A stretch of 64,000 nt of DNA from Alcaligenaceae bacterium. Lineage in GTDB: Bacteria; Pseudomonadota; Gammaproteobacteria; Burkholderiales; Burkholderiaceae_B. The DNA is taken from NCBI GenBank assembly GCA_012839585.1, contig DUNB01000043.1, forward strand, positions 1-64,000, read 5' to 3'. The notes beneath the pieces are model-generated. The model did not search any database. It was not told the origin of the DNA and was given only the letters and a program-made list of their open reading frames with translations. Both the position numbers and the translations under genes were made by a program. This document shows positions 44,565 through 54,543 of this stretch, in pieces; within the stretch, counting starts at the first letter, position 1; the number at the start of each line of letters is the position of its first letter.

Positions 44565-47099
44565 TCACTGATTGTGTGGCACGATCTCTGCAGGCGCAGC
44601 CATTGGCTGCGCTTTTTCATTTAATAACCTAAACAACAAAGCCTGCCCTTTAGCGTTCGTTTTGAATTCGCCATATTTCGCTTGCTCAAAATAACTGGCC
44701 TGCCCCTCTGGAAAAAACCACGCATCTACCCCATTGGGAAGCCAACGCTGTTGTTTGTATTGCAAACGCAATACCGCTGTATCCGATAAATCGGCAGCAA
44801 CAAGGCTTTCAACTCGGCGCCACTGATCTGGTTGATCCCCTCTAATCAAAACATGCCCGCTACGCGGGTCCTGCAGCGCCACAAGCTCCGACTGCACCTC
44901 AGCCCCGACAGAGAGGTGGGCGAGCAACACAGGCGCTCTGAGCGTCTCTGGATCGATTAACTGAGGGGCCAGATCCCGCACTTGTTGTCCTACAGCAAAA
45001 TCCAGTGCCATAAAATCGCCCTGCATCAACGAACGCGGATCCACCGGCGCTAAGGCCAACACCACAGAGCTTCCTTTAGCTAAGAGGTATTCTTTGCGGG
45101 CGATGTCCTGTGTGGTCAATAGCAACACCGCCCCCAAACCCAACCAAACCCAGCGATAAAAGGCAGGGCGTAACGTAGCAACGTCAGAAACGCTTTCTGA
45201 ATCATCAGCCTGAACGACGACACGCTGTAAAAGCAGCGCACCAGCGGCCAACCATGCGCCCCCAGCGCCCAAAGCCATTGCCTTGTGCACCAGCAACCAA
45301 TCTAAAGCGTAATAATGCAAACCTAAGGCTGCTGCTAACAAAACCACTGCAGCCCAAAACAGCAGCTTATCCCGTTGAGCATAGGCCCAAACCCAGGCAG
45401 CAAGCGCTAAATTTGCAAGAGGTATGGGCATGAGCAAAAACCAACTCAACCCCAGAGCCGCACCACTACACGCCAAGCTAAACACCAAGGAATGCTGCAC
45501 CCGCAACAAGAAAAAAAGCGTAACAGCGGGCAATAGCGCTGCCGCATGGTTAAGCCAATAAGGGCTGCTTTCAATCACGTCTAGGTCAAGCTCCTGTAGA
45601 CTCACCAGCCCCACTAACAACATCACCCAAGCCCACCATAAGGGGGAAACCGTCTCTTTGCGTTCAGGGTTGAGCCGCATCCAGCCAGATAAAACAACAA
45701 GCCCCAGCAAAAGCCCAGTCACTAAGCCGTCAAACAGCTGAATCAGCCGCTGAAAAAAGTCTTGCTGATGACCTAAGACGACGGCAAAAAACAGCAAGCT
45801 GGTCACTCCCGCACTAACAAATCGCGCCAACCACAGCTTGGGACTGAACACATACACGATGATCCCCAACAGCATGAACCACGTCATCAGCCAGGTATTT
45901 TCAGGGTTGAAATCTCTAAGACCTATTCCTACTACTAAAACAGTGCTGCTTAATAAGAACAAAGATAGGTCTTGAGAAATGGTGCTGTTTTTATATCGCT
46001 GTAAGAACAACGCCGCTGTGATAACCACTAGTACATAAACATGTACAACCAGGTCCGAAGGTCTGCCCATCACCTGCCACCAGACCAGCATAAAAAAGAG
46101 CGCGACGATGGCTTGTACACCTAAATAAAACACGCGCAAAAACCAGGGCTCGTTACGGCTAGGTGTCGTCTTAACACGCTGCAACCATGCTCGGCGCAAA
46201 TCATAAATCAACACCGCTCCGATGGAGGAACCAGCAAAAAACAAGGTGGTTATCGACAGATGGCTTTCACTGAGACTGTATACAACCAGCCCCATCGCCA
46301 AGGCATACACCGCCACATAGGCAATCGCACCTGTCAGCACATCTTGTAAACGACGCAAATACCACCAGGCTAAGCCACCCATCAAGGCCAAACACAGCAC
46401 GTTTCGGAAATAAACCACCCCATCGCTCACATGCATAAACCAGGCCTGCGCCTGCCACCACAGCACAGATCCACTTAAAAACAGCATACAAACGCGCCGC
46501 ACTACCAGCTGTGGATCCACAAAAGTGGTACGCAATAAATGCGTCAGCCCCAAGGCGATTACATTCACTACAACGGCTGCCCCGCCCGCCCCACTAAAAG
46601 AGAAGAACATCAGCACTAATGGACCAGCAGAAGGCACCAGTCCAAAGTACAAGTACAGAGCTATATTTGTTAATGTTAAAACAAGCAGTATGATAAATAA
46701 GGAGCGCTGCGCTATCAGCCACGGCAAAAGTAACGCCGCCCAAAGCGCAAATAGCTGCCAGGGATCGGCTCCGGTTTGGTAACTTTGACCTATCAGCGCC
46801 AACACGCCGCCCACCGCTATCGCAGCCAGACTCAAGCTTAAGCTTGACAGGCTGTGGGCTCTAGTCCAATCATTAGGCTTATTTTTGCCTTGCCACCATG
46901 CCAACAACACAAGTGCTGTTATAGTGGCCTGTAATAAGGCGACCCGGCCTACTTTGGGCCAGCTTAACCAATTTGCAGCAATAGCCATGATCAGCGCACT
47001 GCCTAACAGCACCGCAGCGATCAAGATGCTGCTCCGCTGCAAAAACCGTGCCCAATCTGGTATGCCCAGAATGGATTGATTTAACTCTTTTACTTGCAT
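44565..47099 (-). CDS. DUF2157/DUF4401/GDYXXLXY membrane protein
   Basis: An 844-residue very hydrophobic protein with more than twenty predicted membrane segments. The N-terminal soluble start and first helices (QVKELNQSILGIPDWARFLQRSSILIAAVLLGSALIMAIAANW) match DUF2157. The middle resembles DUF4401, and the C-terminal 170 residues (LAKGSSVVLALAPVDPRSLMQGDFMALDFAV) form a GDYXXLXY domain, with QGDFMALDF in the signature place. In many bacteria these are two or three separate adjacent genes; here they are one frame. The ATG at 47099 is preferred over a start 20 codons upstream. Role unknown, probably envelope-related. Confidence 0.82.
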   Translation of the reverse strand: MQVKELNQSILGIPDWARFLQRSSILIAAVLLGSALIMAIAANWLSWPKVGRVALLQATITALVLLAWWQGKNKPNDWTRAHSLSSLSLSLAAIAVGGVLALIGQSYQTGADPWQLFALWAALLLPWLIAQRSLFIILLVLTLTNIALYLYFGLVPSAGPLVLMFFSFSGAGGAAVVVNVIALGLTHLLRTTFVDPQLVVRRVCMLFLSGSVLWWQAQAWFMHVSDGVVYFRNVLCLALMGGLAWWYLRRLQDVLTGAIAYVAVYALAMGLVVYSLSESHLSITTLFFAGSSIGAVLIYDLRRAWLQRVKTTPSRNEPWFLRVFYLGVQAIVALFFMLVWWQVMGRPSDLVVHVYVLVVITAALFLQRYKNSTISQDLSLFLLSSTVLVVGIGLRDFNPENTWLMTWFMLLGIIVYVFSPKLWLARFVSAGVTSLLFFAVVLGHQQDFFQRLIQLFDGLVTGLLLGLVVLSGWMRLNPERKETVSPLWWAWVMLLVGLVSLQELDLDVIESSPYWLNHAAALLPAVTLFFLLRVQHSLVFSLACSGAALGLSWFLLMPIPLANLALAAWVWAYAQRDKLLFWAAVVLLAAALGLHYYALDWLLVHKAMALGAGGAWLAAGALLLQRVVVQADDSESVSDVATLRPAFYRWVWLGLGAVLLLTTQDIARKEYLLAKGSSVVLALAPVDPRSLMQGDFMALDFAVGQQVRDLAPQLIDPETLRAPVLLAHLSVGAEVQSELVALQDPRSGHVLIRGDQPDQWRRVESLVAADLSDTAVLRLQYKQQRWLPNGVDAWFFPEGQASYFEQAKYGEFKTNAKGQALLFRLLNEKAQPMAAPAEIVPHNQ

Positions 47100-47161
47100 A
47101 ATGCGATTCTCACCTCGTATGATCTGCGCTATTAACGCGGACTTGCTGTGACGGTACACCC

Positions 47162-49783
47162 ATGACTAAAACTCTAATCATTGCCGAAAAACCTTCTGTA
47201 GCACTAGACATCTCTCGTGCCTTGGGGGGCTTTACCCGTGAAGGGGACTATTTTGAAAGCGAACAATTCGTACTAGCAGCCAGCGTTGGCCATCTGCTTA
47301 GTCTAGTCGCCCCTAACGACCCCGTACGTGGCAAATGGAGTTTTACGCATTTACCCGTGATTCCACCACAGTTTGAGCTCAATCCCTCTGATAAAAAATC
47401 AGCGGAACGCCTAAAACTACTCGTTAAGTTGTTGAAACGCAAAGACGTGTCAGCCGTCATTAATGCATGCGATGCGGGACGTGAGGGTGAGTTAATTTTC
47501 CGTTACATCATGCAGTACGCAAAGGTAAACAAACCCATCCAGCGCCTTTGGTTACGCTCCATGACGCGCGAAGCCATCCGCGAGGCATTTGAAAACCTAC
47601 GCGAGGACGAGGAATTAAAACCCCTAGAGGCCGCTGCACGATCCAGAGCCGAAGCCGACTGGTTGGTTGGCATTAACGGCACCCGTGCCATGACGGCGTT
47701 TAACAGCAAAGACGGTGGTTTTTTCAAAACCCCTGTGGGTCGCGTGCAAACCCCAACCCTCGCCATCGTACACGAACGTGAAGAGAGTATTCGCCGTTTT
47801 GTGTCCCGTGACTACTGGGAAATCCACGCAGACTTTTCTGCCTCAGCCGGTTCGTATTTAGGACGCTGGTTTGACCCTAATTTCAAAAAAGACGAATCTG
47901 ACGCAGAAAAACGTGACTCCCGTGTCTGGAGCGCTGAGACCGCTCAGGCCATTGCCGACGCCTGTCGCAACCAATCCGGTATAGTCACCGAGGAATCCAA
48001 ACCATCCAAACAGCAATCACCTGCGCTCTTTGACTTAACGACGCTACAACGCGAGGCAAACTCACGTTTTGGCTTTTCCGCCAAGACCACCTTATCGCTT
48101 GCGCAAACCCTCTACGAGCGCCATAAGGCTCTGACATACCCACGAACCGACTCGCGCTATCTGCCCGAGGACTATTTGCTCACCGTAAAGGACACGATGC
48201 AGGCCTTGGCCGAGGCTGACACCCCTGCCTCTGCCTCCGTACAACCCTTTGCCAAACAGGTTTGTGACAACGATTGGGTTAAAGCCAGCCGTCGCGTGTT
48301 TGATGACAAAAAGGTCTCTGATCACTTTGCCATCATTCCTACCCTAAAGATTCCTCGTGAGCTTAGCGATGCCGAATTCAAAATCTACGAGTTAGTCACA
48401 CGCCGCTTTTTGGCCATGTTCTTTCCGGCCGCCGAGTTCCGTCTCACAACACGAATTACTCAGGTGAAAGAGCATCGCTTTAAAACCGAGGGTAAAGTGT
48501 TGGTGAACCCAGGCTGGCTCAGCATTTACGGTCGTGAGGCTCAAGGCAATGATGACAACCTGGTCGCCGTCACCGCGAACGAAACCGTACAAGTCGACTC
48601 AGTAGAACCAAAAGCCTTAGCCACTAAGCCCCCAGCACGCTTTACAGAAGCCACGCTACTGTCCGCCATGGAAGGCGCCGGAAAGCGGGTGGACGATGAC
48701 GCACTGCGCGAGGCCATGTCTGAGCGCGGCTTAGGTACCCCTGCTACGCGCGCCTCGATTATCGAAGGTCTGCTCAACGAGAGCTACCTACGCCGCGAGG
48801 GCCGCGAGCTCGTTCCTACGGCCAAAGCCAAGCAACTCATGACGTTGCTGTCTGGTTTAGGTGTTAATGAGCTCACCTCGCCGGAACTCACCGGCGAATG
48901 GGAACACCGCCTCAAACAAATCGAACAAGGCCAGCTCGACCGCGAAGCCTTCATGGCCAAAATCGAGAGCATGACGGACGCCATCGTGCGTCGCGCCAAA
49001 GAATACGAGCGCGACACCGTTCCCGGCGACTACGTAACCCTACAAACCCCCTGCCCAGTGTGTGGCAATGTGGTTAAAGAAAACTACCGCCGCTATGCCT
49101 GCACCAGCTGTGACTTTTCCATTGGTAAGCACCCAGGCGGCAAAACGCTGGAAATCCCAGAGGTCGAGGAACTACTGCAAAACCGAACCATTGGCCCACT
49201 CACCGGTTTCATCAGCAAAATGGGACGTCCTTTTGCGGCGATTTTACGCATCAATGATGAAAACAAACTGGAGTTCGACTTTGGACAAAACGAAGAAGAG
49301 GACAACGAGCCGGTTGATTTCTCTTCTCAAGAGCCGGTTGGGCCTTGCCCCAAGTGCCAATCCAACGTGTTCGAGCACGGTATTCGCTATATATGTGAAA
49401 AAGCCGTCGGCCCAGAAAAATCGTGTGACTTCCGCAGTAATAAAGTGATTTTGCAGCAAGAAATCGATCGCGATCAAATGCGAAAACTCTTGGTCGACAG
49501 CAAAACCGACCTATTAGAAAACTTCGTTTCTAATCGCACCAACCGTAAGTTCAAGGCGTTCTTAACGCGTGATGCAGCGGGCAAAGTCTCTTTTGAATTT
49601 GAGCCGCGTGCCGCTAAGGCTGCTAAAAAAGCAGCGAAAAAAGCCACGACTAAAACGGCAGCTAAAAAGGCGGCAACCAAAGCCGCAGCCAAAAAAACCA
49701 CCAAAACCGCGGCTAAAAAAGCCGCAAAAAAAGCAGCCAAAAAGGCAGCTAAAAAAGCGGCCGCTAAAACAACCACTGAATAA
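47162..49783 (+). CDS. topB: DNA topoisomerase III with Lys/Ala-rich histone-H1-like tail
   Basis: An 873-residue type IA topoisomerase. TOPRIM begins TKTLIIAEKPSVALDISRAL and continues VINACDAGREGELIFRYI; the catalytic tyrosine lies in ALTYPRTDSRYLPED. Two C-terminal zinc-type motifs follow: CPVCGNVV..CTSC and CPKCQSN..CEKAVGPEKSC. The last 60 or so residues (from about base 49610) are almost only Lys, Ala and Thr, in repeats of the KKAAKKAA type, like bacterial histone-H1 homologues. The tail would bind DNA without sequence preference. It relaxes and decatenates DNA. A SET-domain methyltransferase gene starts nine bases later, suggesting a link. Confidence 0.93.
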   Translation: MTKTLIIAEKPSVALDISRALGGFTREGDYFESEQFVLAASVGHLLSLVAPNDPVRGKWSFTHLPVIPPQFELNPSDKKSAERLKLLVKLLKRKDVSAVINACDAGREGELIFRYIMQYAKVNKPIQRLWLRSMTREAIREAFENLREDEELKPLEAAARSRAEADWLVGINGTRAMTAFNSKDGGFFKTPVGRVQTPTLAIVHEREESIRRFVSRDYWEIHADFSASAGSYLGRWFDPNFKKDESDAEKRDSRVWSAETAQAIADACRNQSGIVTEESKPSKQQSPALFDLTTLQREANSRFGFSAKTTLSLAQTLYERHKALTYPRTDSRYLPEDYLLTVKDTMQALAEADTPASASVQPFAKQVCDNDWVKASRRVFDDKKVSDHFAIIPTLKIPRELSDAEFKIYELVTRRFLAMFFPAAEFRLTTRITQVKEHRFKTEGKVLVNPGWLSIYGREAQGNDDNLVAVTANETVQVDSVEPKALATKPPARFTEATLLSAMEGAGKRVDDDALREAMSERGLGTPATRASIIEGLLNESYLRREGRELVPTAKAKQLMTLLSGLGVNELTSPELTGEWEHRLKQIEQGQLDREAFMAKIESMTDAIVRRAKEYERDTVPGDYVTLQTPCPVCGNVVKENYRRYACTSCDFSIGKHPGGKTLEIPEVEELLQNRTIGPLTGFISKMGRPFAAILRINDENKLEFDFGQNEEEDNEPVDFSSQEPVGPCPKCQSNVFEHGIRYICEKAVGPEKSCDFRSNKVILQQEIDRDQMRKLLVDSKTDLLENFVSNRTNRKFKAFLTRDAAGKVSFEFEPRAAKAAKKAAKKATTKTAAKKAATKAAAKKTTKTAAKKAAKKAAKKAAKKAAAKTTTE

Positions 49784-49792
49784 AGGATTCGA

Positions 49793-50389
49793 ATGAGCAA
49801 AAAAACCGGTTTAGGCCCCTGGCACGAAGTACGCCGTTCCGACCTCCACGGTCGTGGCGTCTTTGCCCGCCGCCCTATACCCAAAGGCACATATATATTG
49901 GAATACGAAGGCGTACGCATTACCCCTGAGGAGGCCGATGCGCAGGAGCCCACCGACCCCAATGATCCCTATCACACGTTCTTCTTTGCGATTAGCAATG
50001 GCATGATCATTGATGGCGGGCAAAACGGGAACGACTCGCGCTTTATCAATCACTCTTGCGATCCCAACTGTGAAGGGCACGAAAGCGACGATGGCGACAA
50101 AGTCTTTATTGTGGCCATGCGTGATATTGCACAAGGCGAGGAGCTACTCTATGACTACGCCCTGACCATTGATGACAAGCTCACCAAAACCCTGAAAAAA
50201 CAATATGCCTGCTGGTGTGGCGCCAAAACATGTCGTGGTACCATGTTAGCCCTGCCTAAGCTCACTAAACAGCAACAAGAACAGGCCAAGTTAAAAAAGT
50301 GGATAAAAAAACAAATCCGTAAAGAGATGCGTAAGAAGATGCGCAAGCAAATCCGCAAAGAACTTAAAAAATCATTACGTAATACGTAA
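49793..50389 (+). CDS. SET-domain protein-lysine methyltransferase
   Basis: A 198-residue SET-domain protein. In order: HGRGVFARRPIPKGTYILEYEG (residues 19-40), RFINHSCDPNCE with NHSC at 86-89 for S-adenosylmethionine and zinc, GEELLYDYAL with YDY at 120-122, and a post-SET C-x-C-x4-C at C140, C142, C147. All core catalytic and zinc residues of active SET enzymes are therefore present. The C-terminal 35 residues are strongly basic (KKWIKKQIRKEMRKKMRKQI), likely nucleic-acid or acidic-surface binding. It directly follows topB, nine bases away, and is followed by a terminator. A lysine substrate such as the TopB tail or an H1-like protein is inferred, not shown. Confidence 0.88.
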   Translation: MSKKTGLGPWHEVRRSDLHGRGVFARRPIPKGTYILEYEGVRITPEEADAQEPTDPNDPYHTFFFAISNGMIIDGGQNGNDSRFINHSCDPNCEGHESDDGDKVFIVAMRDIAQGEELLYDYALTIDDKLTKTLKKQYACWCGAKTCRGTMLALPKLTKQQQEQAKLKKWIKKQIRKEMRKKMRKQIRKELKKSLRNT

Positions 50390-50408
50390 AAAAACCAACA
50401 AACCAAAG

Positions 50409-50444
50409 AAAAAGGGCGATTCCATGGAAGAATCGCCCTTTTTT
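50409..50444. terminator. Intrinsic terminator after the SET gene
   Basis: AAAAAGGGCGATTC, a seven-base loop and GAATCGCCCTTTTT, with further T. The A and T flanks allow it to act on both strands, ending the topB-SET transcript and the opposing amn transcript. Confidence 0.93.
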
Positions 50445-50492
50445 GCTTTTAAACGCTAACCAAGATCTGGCTAGCTATGTCTATGTACCCCG

Positions 50493-51986
50493 TTACTGAA
50501 ACGCGGTTTCAATAAAACTACGTAATTTTCTTGAGTGCAGACGCTCAGGAGGCATTTCTCGAACCAGTTCTAAGGCCCGTATGCCTATATGCAAATGCTG
50601 ACCCACCTGTGTGCTATAGAACGCATTAGCCATGCCTGGCAGTTTAAGCTCGCCATGCAAGGGTTTATCTGACACACAGAGCAAGGTGCCATAGGGCACC
50701 CTAAACCTAAACCCATTCGCCGCAATCGTGGCCGACTCCATATCCAAAGCAATCGCTCGTGACTGTGAAAGCCTACGTACAGGTTCCGAGTGATCCCGTA
50801 ACTCCCAGTTTCTATTATCTATAGAGGCCACCGTGCCGGTACGCATAATGCGTTTTAATTCCCAACCAGATAGCCCTGCCACCTCTGCCACCGCCTGTTC
50901 TAAGGCGATCTGGATCTCAGCCAAAGGCGGTACAGGCACCCAGGTAGGCAAATCATCATCTAAGACCTTATCCTGACGCACATAGCCATGCGCTAACACG
51001 TAATCGCCCAGTCGCTGCGTAGTTCGTAGCCCCGCGCAATGCCCTAACATCAGCCACGCTGATGGTCGCAATACCGCCACGTGGTCGGTAATGGTTTTCG
51101 CATTTGAAGGACCCACCCCGATATTGATCAAGGTAATGCCACTGTGATTATCACGCATCAGATGATAAGACGGCATTTGAGGAAGCCGTGATAAAGGCGT
51201 TCCACTCGTTTTTCCGCCAGCATAAGTGATCACATTCCCTGGTTCCACTAAAGCGGTATACCCCCCTTTCTCATCAGCCAGCGTCTGCTTTGCCCAAGAG
51301 CAAAACTCATCCACATAAAACTGGTAGTTGGTAAACAACACGAAATTTTGAAAGTACGAGGGACGTGTGGCGGTGTAATGCTGCAATCGCTGTAAGGAGT
51401 AATCAACACGTGGCGCCGTAAAAGGTGCTAAAGGTAAAGGCTCTCCTTTTTTAGGCTCCCAGGTGCCATTAACAATGGTGTCGTCCATATGAATTAGGTC
51501 AGGCACATCAAAGTGATCTCGTAAGCTATGCCCTGAGGATTCGGGATAAATAGCCTCCTTTTCCTCATTACCATTCAAACAAAAATGCAGCGGAATAGGC
51601 TGACTGGACTCACCAACCTCCACCCCAACCCCATGGTTTTTAATCAGCAAGCCTAGCTGCTCTACAAAATAATTAAAAAACAAATCGGGCTGTGTCACGG
51701 TAGTGGCATAAAGCCCTGGCTCCACGACATGACCGTAAGACAAACGACTATCTATCTCTTCGTGCGTCTCCACACGTATACGTATCGCAGGGTAACACGC
51801 TCTAAAACGCTCTCCCTCTGGAAAACCTTCCTGCATACATAATCTAAATTTTTCTTTAATGAACTGTGTGTTTCGCTCATAAATATCAAGCAGCCGCTGT
51901 GTCGCTGCAGTCGCATCCATAAAACGCTCATACGCCATCGTGGGCGGCAACTGAGTCACTATGCTGGACGGTGTATTATCTTTCAT
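50493..51986 (-). CDS. amn: AMP nucleosidase
   Basis: A 497-residue protein matching Amn, which hydrolyses AMP to adenine and ribose 5-phosphate. The N-terminal Amn-specific domain (to about residue 170) precedes a nucleoside-phosphorylase fold with GITLINIGVGPSNAKTITDH, LMLGHCAGL, ALDMESATIAANGFRFRVPYGTLLCVSDKPLHGELK. The DMES motif holds the catalytic acid region. The ATG at 51986 (MKDNTPSS) has AGGA eight bases upstream; a longer frame would begin in AT-rich untranslated DNA. It is the end of a minus-strand transcript converging on the SET gene. Confidence 0.93.
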   Translation of the reverse strand: MKDNTPSSIVTQLPPTMAYERFMDATAATQRLLDIYERNTQFIKEKFRLCMQEGFPEGERFRACYPAIRIRVETHEEIDSRLSYGHVVEPGLYATTVTQPDLFFNYFVEQLGLLIKNHGVGVEVGESSQPIPLHFCLNGNEEKEAIYPESSGHSLRDHFDVPDLIHMDDTIVNGTWEPKKGEPLPLAPFTAPRVDYSLQRLQHYTATRPSYFQNFVLFTNYQFYVDEFCSWAKQTLADEKGGYTALVEPGNVITYAGGKTSGTPLSRLPQMPSYHLMRDNHSGITLINIGVGPSNAKTITDHVAVLRPSAWLMLGHCAGLRTTQRLGDYVLAHGYVRQDKVLDDDLPTWVPVPPLAEIQIALEQAVAEVAGLSGWELKRIMRTGTVASIDNRNWELRDHSEPVRRLSQSRAIALDMESATIAANGFRFRVPYGTLLCVSDKPLHGELKLPGMANAFYSTQVGQHLHIGIRALELVREMPPERLHSRKLRSFIETAFQ

Positions 51987-52084
51987 AAAAAGTATCCTTT
52001 GCCTTTTAAAAAAAACAAAAAAATGGCAAAGCAAATAAAAAAACGGGATGCTTCACTTCATTTTTCTTTTTTTACCAGATGAGT

Positions 52085-52101
52085 CGATACTTTTAGTATC
52101 G
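52085..52101. other. Small hairpin in the amn-glcB intergenic region
   Basis: CGATAC and GTATCG flank a five-base loop in the 245-base AT-rich gap between the divergent amn and glcB genes. It could be an operator half-site pair or only a small RNA stem. No clear promoter hexamers were identified nearby. Confidence 0.35.
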
Positions 52102-52231
52102 GATCAACTAACCTAAATCGCTCTTCAACAACCCCCCTCTTACAAGCCATAATAAATTGAAAGGCAACGCATTTAATCAAAAACATAATAGCAAAAGCCA
52201 CTCATCTATCTTATGACATTAGGGGGATCTC

Positions 52232-54400
52232 ATGACACAACGTATCTTATGCGGACAGCTATATGTTGATCAGCAACTTTACGACTTTATCCAGAATAAC
52301 GCCCTACCAGGTACAGGCCTGGATGCCCACTCTTTTTGGCAAGGGTTCAGTGATCTCGTTCATGATCTTGCCCCAAAAAACCAAGCGCTATTACAAAAAC
52401 GCGACCAACTGCAAAGCCAAATAGATCAATGGCATCAACGTCATCCAGGCCCGATTAAAGATATGGCGGCCTATCAAGCTTTTTTAAAAGAGATCGGTTA
52501 TTTGGTCGAGCAACCGGTGCAAGCTCGCATCAATACTGATCAAATAGATAGCGCTATTACACAACAGGCCGGCCCTCAATTGGTTGTGCCCATTACCAAT
52601 GCCCGCTATGCATTAAACGCGGCCAATGCGCGTTGGGGTAGTCTCTACGACGCCTTATATGGCACAGACGCCATTCCTACCACCGGTGGCGCAGAGATCA
52701 CCGCCACCTACAACCCAACGCGTGGACAACAGGTAATAGCTTTTGCTCGCCGCTTTTTAGATAGCGCGATTCCTCTACAAACAGGCTCACATCAAGACGC
52801 CACCTTGTACACCATTCAAAATGGCGCCTTACAAATCCACCTAAAAAACGGCACGCAAACCGCTCTTAAAGACAGTGCTAGTCTATTAGGTTATCGTGGC
52901 GCCCCCTCTGCCCCAGAGGCGCTGATCTTTACGCACCACGGCTTACGTTTTGAGCTACAGATTGATCGTAACCACCCCATCGGCAAAGACGATGCGGCCG
53001 GTATCAAAGATCTGCTCATGGAATCTGCCATCACCACCATTATGGATTGTGAGGACTCGGTGGCCACCGTGGACGCCGAAGACAAAACCTTGGCTTATAA
53101 AAACTGGTTAGGTCTTATTACAGGGGATCTCAGTGCAGACATTCAAAAAGGCGGTCGCACCACCACGCGACGCTTAAACCCTGACCGAGAATACACTGAT
53201 CTCAACGGCCAGCCCCAACGATTGCCTGGTCGTTCGCTGATGTTTATCCGTAATGTAGGGCATTTGATGACCAATCCGGCCATCCTTGACCAGAATGATC
53301 AGCCTATTCCTGAAGGGATCATGGATGCGGTGATCACCAGCCTAATCGCAATGCGTGACTTGAGCCTAAAAACCAACTCAGAAAAAGGCTCTATCTACAT
53401 TGTTAAACCCAAAATGCATGGCCCGGAGGAAGTGGCTTTTGCGGATGAACTCTTTGCACGCACCGAAGACCTGCTAAATATCCCACGCAACACATTAAAA
53501 ATGGGCATCATGGACGAGGAGCGCCGTACCACGGTTAACCTTAAAGCCTGTATTCATGCCGCCAAAGAACGTGTTGCTTTTATTAACACCGGCTTTTTGG
53601 ATAGAACAGGCGATGAGATCCACACCTGCATGCAAGCAGGCCCCGTCGCACGCAAAAATGAAATCAAAAACCTCGCTTGGTTACCTGCCTATGAGCGCAA
53701 CAACGTTCAAGTGGGATTGGATTGTGGTTTGCGTGGTCGCGCTCAAATAGGTAAAGGCATGTGGGCGATGCCTGACCTGATGGCCGATATGCTAGAGCAA
53801 AAAATTGGCCACCTAAAAGCAGGTGGTAACACCGCTTGGGTCCCCTCACCAACGGCTGCGACACTGCATGCTTTGCACTACCATCAACTCGATGTACAGC
53901 AAATCCAAAAAGAGATGGAGGGTCAGAACGAACCCTTACTAGAAGACATTCTAACCATCCCCGTCGTAGAAACGCCAAGCTGGAGTGCTGAAGACATTCA
54001 GCAAGAACTCGATAACAACGCACAAGGTATTTTGGGATACGTAGTACGTTGGATTGACCAGGGCATAGGTTGCTCTAAGGTTCCTGATATTCACGATGTG
54101 GGCTTGATGGAAGACCGCGCTACGCTGCGTATTTCCAGCCAACATATTGCCAACTGGATGCTGCACGGTATCGTTAGCCCGGAACAGGTCGATGCCACTC
54201 TGCAGCGCATGGCTGCTGTTGTGGATCAACAAAACCAAGGAGACGTTGCATATTCACCCATGGCAGGCCACTTTGACTCCTCCAAAGCCTATCAGGCTGC
54301 GCGTGACTTAGTGTTCAAAGGCCTGGAGCAACCCAATGGTTATACAGAGCCCCTGCTGCACCGCTGGCGCTTAAACCTCAAACAAGAGTCAGCCTCTTAA
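52232..54400 (+). CDS. glcB: Malate synthase G
   Basis: A 722-residue enzyme that condenses glyoxylate with acetyl-CoA to malate. Family marks include [29 protein letters not shown], the active-site [51 protein letters not shown] and [14 protein letters not shown]. Length equals GlcB. It belongs to the glyoxylate/glycolate route, consistent with AceK in the leucine operon. AGGGGG precedes the ATG. A strong terminator follows. Confidence 0.96.
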   Translation: MTQRILCGQLYVDQQLYDFIQNNALPGTGLDAHSFWQGFSDLVHDLAPKNQALLQKRDQLQSQIDQWHQRHPGPIKDMAAYQAFLKEIGYLVEQPVQARINTDQIDSAITQQAGPQLVVPITNARYALNAANARWGSLYDALYGTDAIPTTGGAEITATYNPTRGQQVIAFARRFLDSAIPLQTGSHQDATLYTIQNGALQIHLKNGTQTALKDSASLLGYRGAPSAPEALIFTHHGLRFELQIDRNHPIGKDDAAGIKDLLMESAITTIMDCEDSVATVDAEDKTLAYKNWLGLITGDLSADIQKGGRTTTRRLNPDREYTDLNGQPQRLPGRSLMFIRNVGHLMTNPAILDQNDQPIPEGIMDAVITSLIAMRDLSLKTNSEKGSIYIVKPKMHGPEEVAFADELFARTEDLLNIPRNTLKMGIMDEERRTTVNLKACIHAAKERVAFINTGFLDRTGDEIHTCMQAGPVARKNEIKNLAWLPAYERNNVQVGLDCGLRGRAQIGKGMWAMPDLMADMLEQKIGHLKAGGNTAWVPSPTAATLHALHYHQLDVQQIQKEMEGQNEPLLEDILTIPVVETPSWSAEDIQQELDNNAQGILGYVVRWIDQGIGCSKVPDIHDVGLMEDRATLRISSQHIANWMLHGIVSPEQVDATLQRMAAVVDQQNQGDVAYSPMAGHFDSSKAYQAARDLVFKGLEQPNGYTEPLLHRWRLNLKQESAS

Positions 54401-54450
54401 GGCAAATCGGCTTCTCTTTATTAGAATCCGAGTCCACTTAAAGCAAAAAG

Positions 54451-54483
54451 ACCGCAGCCGGCAATCTACCGGCTGCGGTTTTT
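54451..54483 (+). terminator. Intrinsic terminator after glcB
   Basis: ACCGCAGCCGG and CCGGCTGCGGT form an 11-bp GC-rich stem with a seven-base loop, followed by TTTT. Confidence 0.92.
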
Positions 54484-54543
54484 ATATGCGCTGTATGACC
54501 ATGCTAAACTGCACGCATCTTACCTCTATTTTTTAAATAAAAA

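Noticed and set aside
49610-49783. The AAA/GCN repeat run at the end of topB as a tandem DNA repeat or CRISPR-like array
   Set aside because: The repeat is only at the level of Lys/Ala codons; units vary, there are no spacers, and it is inside the reading frame.
49474-49962. A long minus-strand frame across the topB tail and the SET gene start
   Set aside because: It is antisense to two well-supported genes; its Ala/Phe-rich content mirrors the Lys/Ala repeats.
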